From UBA6522 sp963664945 (GTDB lineage Bacteria; Pseudomonadota; Gammaproteobacteria; Steroidobacterales; Rariloculaceae), in contig OY761822.1 of assembly GCA_963664945.1 (NCBI GenBank), positions 2,356,001 to 2,420,000 of the forward strand: DNA of 64,000 nucleotides. Reading direction: 5' to 3'. Positions 7,741-16,446 of the stretch are shown piece after piece (the first letter of the stretch is position 1; each line of letters starts with the position of its first letter). The translations under genes were made by a program, and so were the position numbers. The notes beneath the pieces were generated by a model that had not been told where the DNA came from, ran no database searches, and was given only the letters and a program-made list of their open reading frames with translations.

Positions 7741-8562
7741 ATGGCTGTCGCCGAAGAACACGTACTACCGAAACTGATCGAGGACGATGAGCCGGCGGCA
7801 TTTGAAGTCATCCGCGGAGGGGCGGAGCGGCGCCTGATCATCGCCTGCGATCATGCCGGCAGGGCGATTCCCCGATCTCTCGGAACGCTTGGCCTCGCCG
7901 ACAGGTGCCTGGAGGACCACATCGCCTGGGACATCGGCGCGGCGGCGGTGGCCAGGATTTTGTGCCGGCGTCTGGGAGGCGTCGCCGTGCTGGGCAACTA
8001 CTCCCGGCTGGTCATCGACCTGAACAGGGATCTTGACGACGCCACGGCCATGCCCGCGATCAGCGATGGCGTCTTGATTCCCGGCAACATGGGATTGAGC
8101 GAAACACAGCGCGCGCGTCGCATCGGGGAATTGTTCAAGCCCTACCACGAGGCGGTGCGGAGGGAGATCATGTCGCTGACATCCCCGGACCGCGCACCGG
8201 CGATGATCAGTGTCCACAGCTTCACGCCCCGCCAGCATGGACTGGCCCGCCCCTGGGATATCGGCGTGCTCTGGGATGCCGACGCGCGCCTGGCGCTGCC
8301 CCTGATGGCGCGGCTGCGGTCGAGCGGGGACATACGCGTCGGCGACAACGAGCCGTACTCCGGACGCCACCCGGCGGACTATACCCACGACCATCACGCC
8401 GAGTCGCTCGGTTTGGCCTGTGCGGGGATCGAGATTCGGCAAGACCTGGTAGCCGACCCCGATGGCCAGGCCGCCTGGGGCGACAGGCTTGCGCGGGCAT
8501 TGGAGGCGGTGCTGACGGACGACAGATTGTACCGGCGAGCCGCCGCCGGCAAGGGAGTCTGA
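7741..8562 (+). CDS. N-formylglutamate amidohydrolase family protein
   Basis: A 273-residue protein with IIACDHAGRAIP near the N-terminus (the family's xxPHxGxxxP-like metal site), DHIAWDIGAAAVA, VIDLNRDLDD, SVHSFTPRQHG and an ExRQDLV-like C-terminal block. Members hydrolyse N-formylglutamate or related N-acyl amides using a metal. Its stop is 5 bases before the YbdK-like ligase, so the two are almost certainly one operon. No histidine-degradation (hut) genes are near, so the real substrate may differ from N-formylglutamate. Confidence 0.8.
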   Translation: MAVAEEHVLPKLIEDDEPAAFEVIRGGAERRLIIACDHAGRAIPRSLGTLGLADRCLEDHIAWDIGAAAVARILCRRLGGVAVLGNYSRLVIDLNRDLDDATAMPAISDGVLIPGNMGLSETQRARRIGELFKPYHEAVRREIMSLTSPDRAPAMISVHSFTPRQHGLARPWDIGVLWDADARLALPLMARLRSSGDIRVGDNEPYSGRHPADYTHDHHAESLGLACAGIEIRQDLVADPDGQAAWGDRLARALEAVLTDDRLYRRAAAGKGV

Positions 8563-8567
8563 TCGAA

Positions 8568-9704
8568 ATGCACGAGCCGTCCTTTACACTGGGCATTGAG
8601 GAGGAATACCTGCTGGTTGACCGAGAGTCCCGGGACCTGGTCACCACCATGCCCGCGAACATGCTGGAGGAGTGTGCCGAGCGGTGCGGCGATCAACTCG
8701 TCAGCCCGGAGCTGCTCAGGGCGCAAATCGAGGTCGGTACCCGTGTCTGCGCGAACATGGCCGAGGCCCGGCAGGCGCTCACCGAACTGCGCACCGTCGT
8801 GGCCGACGTTGCCGGCTCCCACGGGCTCGCGCCCATTGCGGCATCCTCCCACCCGTTCGCCCATTGGGAACGGCAAAGGCACACCGAGAGGCCCCGGTAC
8901 GCCGCGCTGTACGCGGAAATGCAGGCGGCGGCCCGGCGGCTGCTGATCTGCGGCATGCACGTTCACGTGGGGGTCGACGACGACGAACTGCGAATCGACC
9001 TGATGAACCAGTTCAGCTACTTCCTTCCGCACCTGCTCGCGCTGTCATGTTCCTCGCCGTTCTGGGAGGCCCAGGATACGGGGCTCAAGTCGTACCGACT
9101 GACCGTTTTCGACGCGGTGCCGCGTACCGGGCTGCCCGAGCGCTTCGACAGCTATGCGGAATACGAGCGCCATATTCGCGTCCTGGTGGACGCGGGCCTG
9201 GTACCCGATTCGACCATGATCTGGTGGGACCTGCGGCCCAGCGCGCGGTATCCCACGCTTGAGACGCGCATCATGGACGTGTGCACGAGCGTCGACGATG
9301 CGTTGTGCCTTGCCGCGCTGACCGCCTGCATCCTCAGAATGCTCTACCGGCTGCGCACCAACAACCAGCGTTGGCGAATGTATTCCCGCCTGATGCTCGA
9401 CGAAAACCGGTGGCGCGCCATGCGCTACAGTTTCGACGAAGGGCTCATCGACCTTGGCCGCGGACGGATCATTCCCTTTGCGCAGCTTGTCGAGGAAATA
9501 CTCGAACTCACCCGCGAAGACGCGGAGGCGTTGGACTGCACCGCCGAGGTTCGGCACTTGCATTCGATTCTGGCCCACGGGACCAGCGCGCACCGTCAGT
9601 TGCGTGTCCACAAGGCGGCGCTGGACGGCGGGGCAAGCCCGGAAGAGGCCGTGCGCGCGGTCGTCGACCATCTCATCGGGGAGACGGTCAGGGGGGTCTG
9701 CTAG
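8568..9704 (+). CDS. Carboxylate-amine ligase, YbdK/GCS2 family
   Basis: A 378-residue protein, the usual length for YbdK. It opens FTLGIEEEYLLVD, the glutamate-rich metal/ATP site of the glutamate-cysteine ligase type 2 family, and has CGMHVHVGV, FWEAQDTGLKSYR, WWDLRPSARYPTLETRI and NRWRAMRYSFDEGL. Such enzymes form an amide or peptide bond between a gamma-carboxylate and an amine using ATP; YbdK itself shows only weak glutamate-cysteine ligase activity. It follows the amidohydrolase by 5 bases, pairing an amide-forming with an amide-breaking enzyme. Its end overlaps the convergent transporter by 4 bases. Confidence 0.88.
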   Translation: MHEPSFTLGIEEEYLLVDRESRDLVTTMPANMLEECAERCGDQLVSPELLRAQIEVGTRVCANMAEARQALTELRTVVADVAGSHGLAPIAASSHPFAHWERQRHTERPRYAALYAEMQAAARRLLICGMHVHVGVDDDELRIDLMNQFSYFLPHLLALSCSSPFWEAQDTGLKSYRLTVFDAVPRTGLPERFDSYAEYERHIRVLVDAGLVPDSTMIWWDLRPSARYPTLETRIMDVCTSVDDALCLAALTACILRMLYRLRTNNQRWRMYSRLMLDENRWRAMRYSFDEGLIDLGRGRIIPFAQLVEEILELTREDAEALDCTAEVRHLHSILAHGTSAHRQLRVHKAALDGGASPEEAVRAVVDHLIGETVRGVC

Positions 9705-10462
9705 CGATGGGGCAGGGCGAGTCCGCCGCCGACGGCGCCGGGGACATCCCAGTTTCTGGCCCAATAGACGAAGGGCGTATCGAAGGCTGCGATAAAAACC
9801 TTGAAGGCATACTTGGCCAAGGCCAACTGCATCGCCGTGCCCAGATCGAATATTCCCCACCAGACGATAACGGCGTAGAGCACGGTATCGAGCGCTTGCG
9901 AGGCAATGGTTGACAGGTTATTGCGCAACCACAGGTGCCTGTCACGCGTCCATGCCTTCACCTTGTGAAAAAACCATACGTCGAAACTTTGACTGATCAG
10001 GTAGGCCAGCAGCGATCCAAATACAAACCGGGGCGTGAAGTCCAGTATCCGCGAAAACGCCTGGTGTATCTCAGCGGAGAATTGCAATGACTCGGGGCGG
10101 GTAGAAGGCAAATAGAGCAAACTCGCGCTCATCATGACAACGATAATGACGCTGACGCCAAAGCCCAGCAGTACCGCCTGGCTGGCAGCGGCTCGACCGT
10201 GTTTCTCACCCAGCAGATCCGTCGCGAAGAATATGCTCGAGTAGAAGATCACCCCGAGACTGGTTTCCATTCCCATGATCACGGTGAGCTTCGGGCCTTG
10301 AAGGTTGGCCAACAGAATCGCCAACACGATCGCTGCCGTCAAGCCGAGACGACCGAACAACCGGTACATGAGCAGCGTCATGGAAAGATCCAGTGTGAGT
10401 GTGAACAACCACAGAAGATCCTGGTTCCCGTAAAAGAACGATGCGACTGAATCGGGGATCAT
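9701..10462 (-). CDS. Queuosine precursor transporter, YhhQ/QueT-type
   Basis: A 253-residue integral membrane protein with about seven hydrophobic segments. It contains FFATDLLGEKHGRAAASQAV, the conserved TDxLxExYG loop of the YhhQ family, and RFVFGSLLAYLISQSFDVWFFHKVK, the second family hallmark with its buried aspartate. YhhQ imports queuine-type bases (preQ0/preQ1) for tRNA queuosine modification. The start at 10462 places the first membrane helix soon after the N-terminus. No queuosine synthesis genes are nearby, so salvage is a reasonable inference. Confidence 0.85.
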   Translation of the reverse strand: MIPDSVASFFYGNQDLLWLFTLTLDLSMTLLMYRLFGRLGLTAAIVLAILLANLQGPKLTVIMGMETSLGVIFYSSIFFATDLLGEKHGRAAASQAVLLGFGVSVIIVVMMSASLLYLPSTRPESLQFSAEIHQAFSRILDFTPRFVFGSLLAYLISQSFDVWFFHKVKAWTRDRHLWLRNNLSTIASQALDTVLYAVIVWWGIFDLGTAMQLALAKYAFKVFIAAFDTPFVYWARNWDVPGAVGGGLALPHR

Positions 10463-10562
10463 CGGGCGTTTTCAGGAGGCGAACGACTCAGGCGCGTGGT
10501 GAACCGGCACCACGCGAACCATGCCTTGAGCGCCGATTACTTCGGGCCGGGACAACTATTTC

Positions 10563-10591
10563 TTGCTCCAGGGAACGGCCCCCTGGAGCAA
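10563..10591. terminator. Hairpin between minus-strand genes
   Basis: An 11-bp perfect inverted repeat (TTGCTCCAGGG and its complement) with a 7-nt loop lies 44 bases downstream of the 95-residue gene's end. On the minus strand it would terminate transcription of that gene before the transporter; the T-tract is weak. Confidence 0.5.
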
Positions 10592-10606
10592 AACTGAAGG
10601 ATCGGC

Positions 10607-10626
10607 CCCCTGGACGCCGCCAGGGG
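10607..10626. terminator. Second, shorter hairpin
   Basis: CCCCTGG and its complement form a 7-bp GC-rich stem with a 6-nt loop, 9 bases after the stop of the 95-residue gene. With the neighbouring 11-bp hairpin it makes a tandem structure that probably ends this transcript. Confidence 0.45.
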
Positions 10627-10634
10627 AGACCGGG

Positions 10635-10922
10635 CTATTTGGGTTTGTCGTTCTTCGTAATGCTGAAACCCGACTTGCCCTTGCCTCTTGCACGCCTTAT
10701 GGTGTACCCGTAGTTGCCGAGACGAAATGACGCGTCATTTTCAAGTTCGACCAGGGCCGCATTGATTTTTTCCACTATCGGGTCGGGCTTTGGCTTCGAC
10801 GTTACCTGTTTAGCGAGCCACCTGCCGAAAACATCTTCGCCGAGTTCATCGCCTACGGACTTTCTTAGCGCATTCAGCTTTCTCAATTGACCCTTGGTCA
10901 ATTTCTTCTCATTGATTGCCAT
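10635..10922 (-). CDS. Small hypothetical protein (95 aa)
   Basis: I do not recognise this protein. It has a strong GGAGG ribosome-binding site 8 nt before its ATG and is followed by tandem hairpins, so it looks like a real gene. It is lysine-rich and basic at both ends (MAINEKKLTKGQLRKLNALRK and GKGKSGFSITKNDKPK), with a mixed helical middle and a segment FRLGNYGYTIRRARGKGKSG. It might bind nucleic acid or be part of a small accessory module with the 72-residue frame one base upstream. Lysine use is higher than in neighbouring genes. Confidence 0.55.
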   Translation of the reverse strand: MAINEKKLTKGQLRKLNALRKSVGDELGEDVFGRWLAKQVTSKPKPDPIVEKINAALVELENDASFRLGNYGYTIRRARGKGKSGFSITKNDKPK

Positions 10923-10923
10923 G

Positions 10924-11142
10924 TCAACGTTCCTCCGTTATCTGCCTGGCCAGCCCATTTGTGACGCGGGCATCATACATGACATTCGCCAGGATCAGAA
11001 GACTTTCGTTTCCGGTTCTTTTGCCAAACAATGCATGTAGTGCATTCACTTTCAGGAGGGAAAGATTCGAATGTCTCGCTGGCGCCCAGTTCATTTCATC
11101 GCAGCCGCTTCCGCACCAACAGGCGGTCATTCGATTTGACAA
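10924..11142 (-). CDS. Possible small protein upstream of the 95-aa gene (72 aa)
   Basis: This frame ends one base before the ATG of the 95-residue gene, the spacing of translationally coupled pairs. The start is unsure: TTG at 11142 or ATG at 11130, neither with a clear ribosome-binding site. The cysteine- and tryptophan-bearing N-terminus looks unlike a normal protein, while the C-terminal third (ESLLILANVMYDARVTNGLARQ) looks more protein-like. I cannot assign a function; it may be the remnant of a longer gene. Confidence 0.3.
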   Translation of the reverse strand: MSNRMTACWCGSGCDEMNWAPARHSNLSLLKVNALHALFGKRTGNESLLILANVMYDARVTNGLARQITEER

Positions 11143-11240
11143 GCGGGGTGAACACTACGCGGCAAAATACGAAACTGACCGGTCCGGTAGTCAATATGAT
11201 CGCACGTGTTGCCGAGTCTGCGAGCACGGGTTGAGCCGGC

Positions 11241-12236
11241 ATGAAGATCGCCGCAAGTGTTCCGACGATAGCGGTGGCCCCGATGATGGAGCGTACCGAC
11301 CGTCATTGCCGGTACCTGCTCAGGCTGATCTCGCCGGAGACTCGCCTCTACACGGAGATGATCACCGCCGCGGCACTGGTGCACGGCGCCCGCCTGGACC
11401 TGCTTGAGTTCCATCCCGGCGAACACCCGGTCGCATTGCAACTCGGTGGCAGCGATCCCGGCGAACTGGCCCGGGCAGCCGCACTGGGCGCCGCCGAAGG
11501 CTACGACGAGATCAACCTCAATGTCGGCTGTCCCAGCGATCGGGTCCAGTCGGGGCGTTTCGGGGCCGCGCTGATGGCCGAGGCCCGACGGGTTGCGTCT
11601 TGCCTGCGTGCCATGATGGACGCCGTTGACGTCCCCGTAACGGTGAAAACCAGAACCGGCATCGACGACCTGGACAGCTACGAATTCCTGCACGGGTTCA
11701 TTGGCGCGGTTGCCGATGCGGGGTGCCGTGAAGTGATCATCCACGCTCGCAAGGCGATCTTGAGCGGCCTGTCGCCAAAGCAGAATCGCCAGGTTCCGCC
11801 GCTGGATTACGATCGCGTGTACCGGCTCAAGGCGGACTATCCCGCGATGCGGGTCATTCTCAACGGCGGCCTCGATTCGCAGGCCAGCGTGATGGAGCAG
11901 TCAGGCCGCGTGGACGGGGTCATGCTGGGACGTTACGCGTACGGCAATCCGTGGGTCCTGGCCGAACTCGACGCCAGGCTTGGCCGCCGCCGCGGTGTGC
12001 CGGGCCGGAACGCCGCCTTGCGAGGCTATGTGCGGTACGTGGGCGGCGAGTTGCGGCGCGGCACGTCTCTCAAGGCGATGACACGGCACCTGGTGGGTCT
12101 CTTCGCGGATCGCCCGGGCGCTCGGGCATGGCGGCGCTTTCTGAGCGAATTGCCGCCCGGCGAGGCCGGTCACGCCATGTTGCGGCGCCGCGCCGATGCG
12201 CAAGCCGCGGCGCCCGCAGCCGCCCCGAACGGGTAG
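11241..12236 (+). CDS. dusA: tRNA-dihydrouridine synthase A
   Basis: A 331-residue flavoenzyme that reduces uridines at D-loop positions 20/20a of tRNA. APMMERTDRHCRYLLRL is the DusA N-terminal block, LNVGCPSDRVQSGRFGAALM carries the catalytic cysteine, and VTVKTRTGIDD, IIHARKAILSGLSPKQNR and VMLGRYAYGNPW complete the FMN-binding TIM barrel. The length equals the family norm. It faces pckG convergently with an 11-base gap. The alanine- and proline-rich last 15 residues are variable. Confidence 0.95.
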   Translation: MKIAASVPTIAVAPMMERTDRHCRYLLRLISPETRLYTEMITAAALVHGARLDLLEFHPGEHPVALQLGGSDPGELARAAALGAAEGYDEINLNVGCPSDRVQSGRFGAALMAEARRVASCLRAMMDAVDVPVTVKTRTGIDDLDSYEFLHGFIGAVADAGCREVIIHARKAILSGLSPKQNRQVPPLDYDRVYRLKADYPAMRVILNGGLDSQASVMEQSGRVDGVMLGRYAYGNPWVLAELDARLGRRRGVPGRNAALRGYVRYVGGELRRGTSLKAMTRHLVGLFADRPGARAWRRFLSELPPGEAGHAMLRRRADAQAAAPAAAPNG

Positions 12237-12247
12237 GAGCGGCAGAC

Positions 12248-13323
12248 TCAGGACAGGGCGGACAGGACCTTGCCGTGCTCGGCGCGCAGGCGCTGCGGCA
12301 CCCGGTCGCCATAGGAGTGGAAGTACTCGCCGATGCTTTCCATCTCCTGCTTCCAGGCCTCGGAATTCACGTGAAGCAGTTCCTGCATCGTTTCCGGTGC
12401 GATTTCCAGTCCCGAAGTGTCGATGGCGCCGGGCTCGGGCAGGTAACCGATCGGCGACTCGACCGCGTCCACCCGGCCGTCGCAGCGGTCGATGATCCAG
12501 CGCAGAACCCGCAGATTCTCGCCGAAACCCGGCCAGAGGAAGCGGCCGTCGGCGTCGCGGCGGAACCAGTTCACGTGAAATATTCGCGGCAGCGCGTTCG
12601 AGCGATTCTCGAAACTCAGCCAATGCCCCCAGTAATCGGCAAAGTTGTAGCCGCAAAACGGCTTCATGGCCATGGGGTCGCGCCGCACGACACCGACCTT
12701 GCCGGTGGCGGCAGCGGTGGTTTCCGATGCGGCGGTGGCGCCGACCAGCACGCCGTGAGCCCAGTCTCTGGCTTCGTAGACCAGCGGCGTCAGTTCGCGG
12801 CGGCGCCCGCCGAAGACCAATGCGCTGATGGGCACTCCGCCAGGCGCCTCGGCCAGTTCGGAGTAACTGGGGTTGTTCTTCGCCGAGACCGTGAATCTTG
12901 AATTGGGGTGTGCGGCTGGCCCGTTCGCCGGGTCGTAGGGCCTGCCCCGCCAGTCCATGACCGGTTCGCCGGTGTCCTTGTCTTCCCACCAGGGGTCGTT
13001 GTCAGCCGTGACCGCCACGTTGGTGAAGATGGCGTCGCGGCGGATGCTCTCGTAGGCGTTGCGGTTGGAATGCCGATTCGTGCCGGGCACGACGCCGAAC
13101 AGACCCGCCTCCGGGTTGATGGCCCGCAACCTCCCCTCATCGTCCAGATGCATCCAGGCGATGTCGTCGCCCAGCGTCCAGACCTTCCAGCCCTTGTGGC
13201 TGTCCGGCGGGATCAGCATGGCCAGGTTGGTCTTGCCGCATTGCGAAGGAAAGGCGCAGGCGAGGTAACGGGTTTTGCCCGCGGGATTTTCCACGCCGAC
13301 GATGAGCATGTGTTCGGCTAGCC
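12248..13323 (-). pseudogene. pckG: GTP-dependent PEP carboxykinase, 3' part (IS-interrupted)
   Basis: This is the C-terminal two-thirds of PckG, which makes phosphoenolpyruvate from oxaloacetate and GTP. Motifs include LAEHMLIVGVENP, AFPSQCGKTNLAML (P-loop with reactive cysteine), LGDDIAWM (metal-binding aspartates), a FTVSAKNNPSY stretch and FCGYNFADYWGHWL. It joins codon for codon to the 5' part at 15780-16446 once the insertion sequence and one target copy are removed. An internal ATG at 13309 gives an open frame of 353 residues, but that product lacks the N-terminal substrate-binding domain and is unlikely to work. Confidence 0.9.
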
Positions 13324-13340
13324 CTGCCCGTGCCCCACAT
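13316..13340. repeat. IS left end: target duplication plus 17-bp terminal inverted repeat
   Basis: Bases 13316-13323 are the direct repeat GGCTAGCC, identical to 15772-15779. Bases 13324-13340 read CTGCCCGTGCCCCACAT, the perfect inverse of 15755-15771. The target itself is palindromic. Confidence 0.95.
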
Positions 13341-15771
13341 ATAGCGCTGGACTTTGGTTGATTGTTGATGTTTGTGTCATCCGTATTCGTCGTGCAGTTG
13401 GAGAGCGAAGGACATGGTGACGAGCTGTGTCAGGCCCTGCCACAGGAGTTGCGCGCCGGGGGGATCGCGTTTGCGCCCGGTCCAGCCGCCGAGCCGGGCG
13501 GTGAGTTGCACCGCCGTGCCGAGGTGTTCGGGTTCGCTGAGTTTCCGCGAACGGGCGAAGGTGGCCAACACGCGCAGTTCGAGATTCGAGAACAGCAACT
13601 CGGCCGGCAGTTCGGGTACCTCGCGGCCGAGTTGGACCATCAACTGGATGCGCCAGGCGATGACCAGGTTGATGGCGATGGCGCGCTCGAGTCGCTCGGC
13701 GCTGTGGTGTTGGAGTTCCTCGATTTGACAACCGGATTTGAGGATGCGGAAGAAGTCCTCGATGCGCCAGCGCAGGCTATACCAGCGCAGCAGGCGCGTG
13801 GCGTCCTCGGGCTCGGTCACCGGCACGGTGGTGAGCAGAAACCACTCCAGCGGTTGCGTCTTGGCGGGCGGGTGTTCCTCGCGGGCATGCAGCGCCCACA
13901 GTGTCAGCGGTTCGGACGTCGAGCGCGGCAGTTCGACCGGTTGGTAGCGCAGGGTCATCCGGGCGGTGCGGGCGGTGCGTTTGGCGCGTTGCGCCTGTTT
14001 GCTGGCCTTCTCGCGCGCGCCCGGCCGGCGCACCTCGACGTGGCACCGCCCCCGGGCCGGGGCGCTGCGCAGTTCGTCGAACAGGTGTCGCACGACCTTC
14101 TCGCCGTTGCCGTCGGTGTCGTGGCCGAGCACGCGATTGGTCTTGGCGCGAACCAGCACGTCGACCGTTGGGGTCCGGTCGTGTTGCTCGATGAACAGGT
14201 CCAAAAAGTCGGCCTCGCGGTCCATGACGCACACCGCGCGGGTGTCATCGAGGGGCGCGGTCGCCTCGGCGCAGTCGCGCAGGCCCTCGATCCAGCGGAA
14301 CGATTTTCTCTGCTCGAGGGGTTTGCGGCTCTTGGCCTCGGGGTCCGGCGGCGGTGGCGCATCGAACGCGGCCCGCAGCACGCCGAGCGGCACCCCATCG
14401 GGATTGACGGCGAGTGTGGCGTGCAGGTTCAGGCCGCGGGCCACGGCGCCGGTCTGGTTCGACCCGAGGTGGCCCAGTCCCTCGGTTTGCCCGTGCCGGG
14501 TGAAGTTCAGGCTGGAGGTGTCCTGAATGCACAACACCGTCGACTCCGATTGCAGCCGTTGCACCGTGCGCTGCCGATGCGGCGCCAGGATGTGTTCGAC
14601 GGTGACCTCGCTGTCGGCGGGCTGGTCGATGAGTCGGTAATGGCCCTTGATCAAGGCGCGGGCTCCGTGGCTGGCGCCGGTGATGGCGCGTGTGGGGTAG
14701 AGTGCCATATGGTGCGCGCTTTTGACCAAACGTGCGCTCAGGCGCGCATCGCCCAGCGGGGCGCCTCCGAATTCGTTGGCTGCCCAGACCCCGGCATCGA
14801 GTCCGGCGCCGGGGTCCAGCGGCGCCGGCCCCGGGGCGGGGAGTTGCAAACGCTCGCGAAAGGCCGGTTCCAGGGCGTAGAGGTAGATGGCCTTGGGCGT
14901 GGTCGAGGCGGCATGGGTGCGGTCGTTGCGTCCGCGTCCGGCGGTCTCGCCGAGGCGGCGCCAATTGGCGGCGCGCCAACTGGCGCCGCTGTGCTGGCGC
15001 TCGTCGACAAAGGTCTCCAACAGCCAGGGCCGGTAGCCGTGGCGGCGCCGGCAATCCTCGACCACCGTCCGTGCCGCCTGACCCAGCACCCAGGAGGCCA
15101 GGTTGCGGCAAGCCACGCCGGGGCGGATCAGCAACCGGCACAGCCCCAGCACCCGGTGCAGATGCGCCGCCCGCTGCGCATCGTCCCAGCCGATAAAGGC
15201 GTCGCGGGCCGAAAGGCGCCGCGCCGCAGCAGCAAATCCCACCGCCCCGAGCCAGCCGTGTGCGGAGCCGACCAGATACCGCAACTGCGGGCCGACGAAC
15301 GGACCCGCTCCGCGCGGGTGTTCGTGCGCCATGAGGGTGTTCCAGAGCCAGCGCTGCGCGTCGCTGTCGACCCGCACCAACGCCAACTCACGCACCTGTC
15401 CGACCGCGCTCGGCACCGCTTCCGCCGGCGCCACCGGTTGAGCGAGCAGGCGCGGGCCATGTCCCCCGACCGCAGGACGGCGCGGCGACGGGAGCGCAAC
15501 CTGCTCGGCCCGTTGCAGCACCGCCAATGCCCGATGGCAGCTTGCGCGTTGCCACCGACCGCGTCCGTCGCGAAGCGCAAACGCCTCGCAGACCCGGTCG
15601 GCCAGCTTCCCTTGGCTTTCGAACCCCTCCGAAACCACTCCCGCAATGACGTCGCGAAGCCGAGGCAAATCGGCACGCAGCGAACGCATGACTTGGCTCT
15701 GAACATCCATGACGCGCACCATAGCGCGGCGGCTTTGTGAAGTCCAGCACGGAGATGTGGGGCACGGGCAG
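13324..15771 (-). mobile_element. IS4-family insertion sequence inside pckG (2448 bp)
   Basis: A complete element bounded by perfect 17-bp inverted repeats and flanked by the 8-bp direct repeat GGCTAGCC. It carries one long transposase gene on the minus strand, the same direction as pckG. Removing it with one target copy restores an uninterrupted 581-codon pckG frame. Intact ends, an intact transposase and identical target copies indicate a recent insertion. The YREK transposase signature places it in the IS4 family, near the Tn5/IS50 type. Confidence 0.93.
13377..15722 (-). CDS. IS4-family transposase with N-terminal DUF4338 (DruA-like) domain
   Basis: A 781-residue protein with two parts. 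Residues about 10-300 match DUF4338 (LRYLVGSAHGWLGAVGFAAAARRL, FIGWDDAQRAAHLHRV, RNLASWVLG, GYRPWLLETFVD, FRAANW-like and GETAGRGRNDR blocks), the domain of the Druantia defence protein DruA. Residues about 310-781 form a Tn5-like transposase: WAANEFGGAPLGDARL opening block, catalytic D401 (IQDTSSLNF), D501 (MDREADF) and E655 inside Y648-x2-R651-x3-E655-x6-K662. Tn5 transposase is about 476 residues, so the N-terminal 300 are additional. Start may be ATG 15722 or an internal ATG a few codons later. It should cut and join the element's 17-bp ends. Confidence 0.92.
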   Translation of the reverse strand: MVRVMDVQSQVMRSLRADLPRLRDVIAGVVSEGFESQGKLADRVCEAFALRDGRGRWQRASCHRALAVLQRAEQVALPSPRRPAVGGHGPRLLAQPVAPAEAVPSAVGQVRELALVRVDSDAQRWLWNTLMAHEHPRGAGPFVGPQLRYLVGSAHGWLGAVGFAAAARRLSARDAFIGWDDAQRAAHLHRVLGLCRLLIRPGVACRNLASWVLGQAARTVVEDCRRRHGYRPWLLETFVDERQHSGASWRAANWRRLGETAGRGRNDRTHAASTTPKAIYLYALEPAFRERLQLPAPGPAPLDPGAGLDAGVWAANEFGGAPLGDARLSARLVKSAHHMALYPTRAITGASHGARALIKGHYRLIDQPADSEVTVEHILAPHRQRTVQRLQSESTVLCIQDTSSLNFTRHGQTEGLGHLGSNQTGAVARGLNLHATLAVNPDGVPLGVLRAAFDAPPPPDPEAKSRKPLEQRKSFRWIEGLRDCAEATAPLDDTRAVCVMDREADFLDLFIEQHDRTPTVDVLVRAKTNRVLGHDTDGNGEKVVRHLFDELRSAPARGRCHVEVRRPGAREKASKQAQRAKRTARTARMTLRYQPVELPRSTSEPLTLWALHAREEHPPAKTQPLEWFLLTTVPVTEPEDATRLLRWYSLRWRIEDFFRILKSGCQIEELQHHSAERLERAIAINLVIAWRIQLMVQLGREVPELPAELLFSNLELRVLATFARSRKLSEPEHLGTAVQLTARLGGWTGRKRDPPGAQLLWQGLTQLVTMSFALQLHDEYG

Positions 15772-15779
15772 GGCTAGCC
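15755..15779. repeat. IS right end: terminal inverted repeat plus target duplication
   Basis: Bases 15755-15771 are the inverse copy of the left end. Bases 15772-15779 are GGCTAGCC, the second target copy, which reads through into the 5' part of pckG. Confidence 0.95.
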
Positions 15780-16446
15780 AGCCTTCGGTGCGGGCCTGGT
15801 AACTGGCGATTCTGAGCGCGTGGCACTTCTTGCCGAGCAACGCGTTGCCGCCGTAGCCGGACCCGTAGCTCATGATTGTCAGGTCTTCCGGGAAATGCAT
15901 GATGAAACGCCGTTCCGGATCCAGTTCGCCGACGGAGTGCAGTCCCTTGACGAACCGTCCCGTGAGTTCGATTTCGGCCAGCGCCGCGCTGCCCATCCGG
16001 GTCATCAGGTACATGTTCGCGGCGACGTAGGCGCTGTCGGTAATCTCGACTCCGTGGCGCGAGTAGGGCGACCCCAGCGGCCCCATGCAGTAGGGGATCA
16101 CGTAGAGCGTGCGCCCCTTCATGCAGCCGTCGAAAAGGCTGTTCATCCGTGCCCTGGCCTGCGCCGGCGGCATCCAGTTGTTGTTGGGCCCGGCGTCCTT
16201 CTCGCGCTCCGAACACACGTACGTGAGGTGTTCGACACGGGCGACGTCCCGGGGGTCCGAGCGATGCAGATAGCAGTCCGGATACGTTTCCTGGTTGAGT
16301 TCGAGCAGGTCCCCTCGGGACAGCATTTCCCGCACGAATTCGTCGTATTCGCCGCGGGTGCCGGTGCACCAGTGGATACGGTCGGGCCGCGTCAGCCGGG
16401 CAACTTCGGCGACCCAGCCGCCGAGGCTCTCAAGTCGGGTGGTCAT
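15780..16446 (-). pseudogene. pckG: GTP-dependent PEP carboxykinase, 5' part (IS-interrupted)
   Basis: The N-terminal 222 codons of PckG, from an ATG at 16446. Visible blocks include RIHWCTGTRGEYDEF, DPRDVARVEHLTYVCSEREKDAGPNNNW, GRTLYVIPYCMGPLGSPYSRHGVEITDSAYV and NALLGKKCHALRIASYQAR, ending EGWLA where the insertion sequence enters. Ribosomes would continue into the element's end and stop after about 130 foreign residues. With 12248-13323 the undisturbed protein would have 580 residues, slightly under the usual 590-620. Unless another anaplerotic route exists, gluconeogenesis from four-carbon acids is lost or depends on excision. Confidence 0.92.

Noticed and set aside
13362..15740. 792-codon plus-strand frame opposite the transposase
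   Set aside because: It is the complement shadow of the GC-rich transposase gene; no domain or ribosome-binding site.
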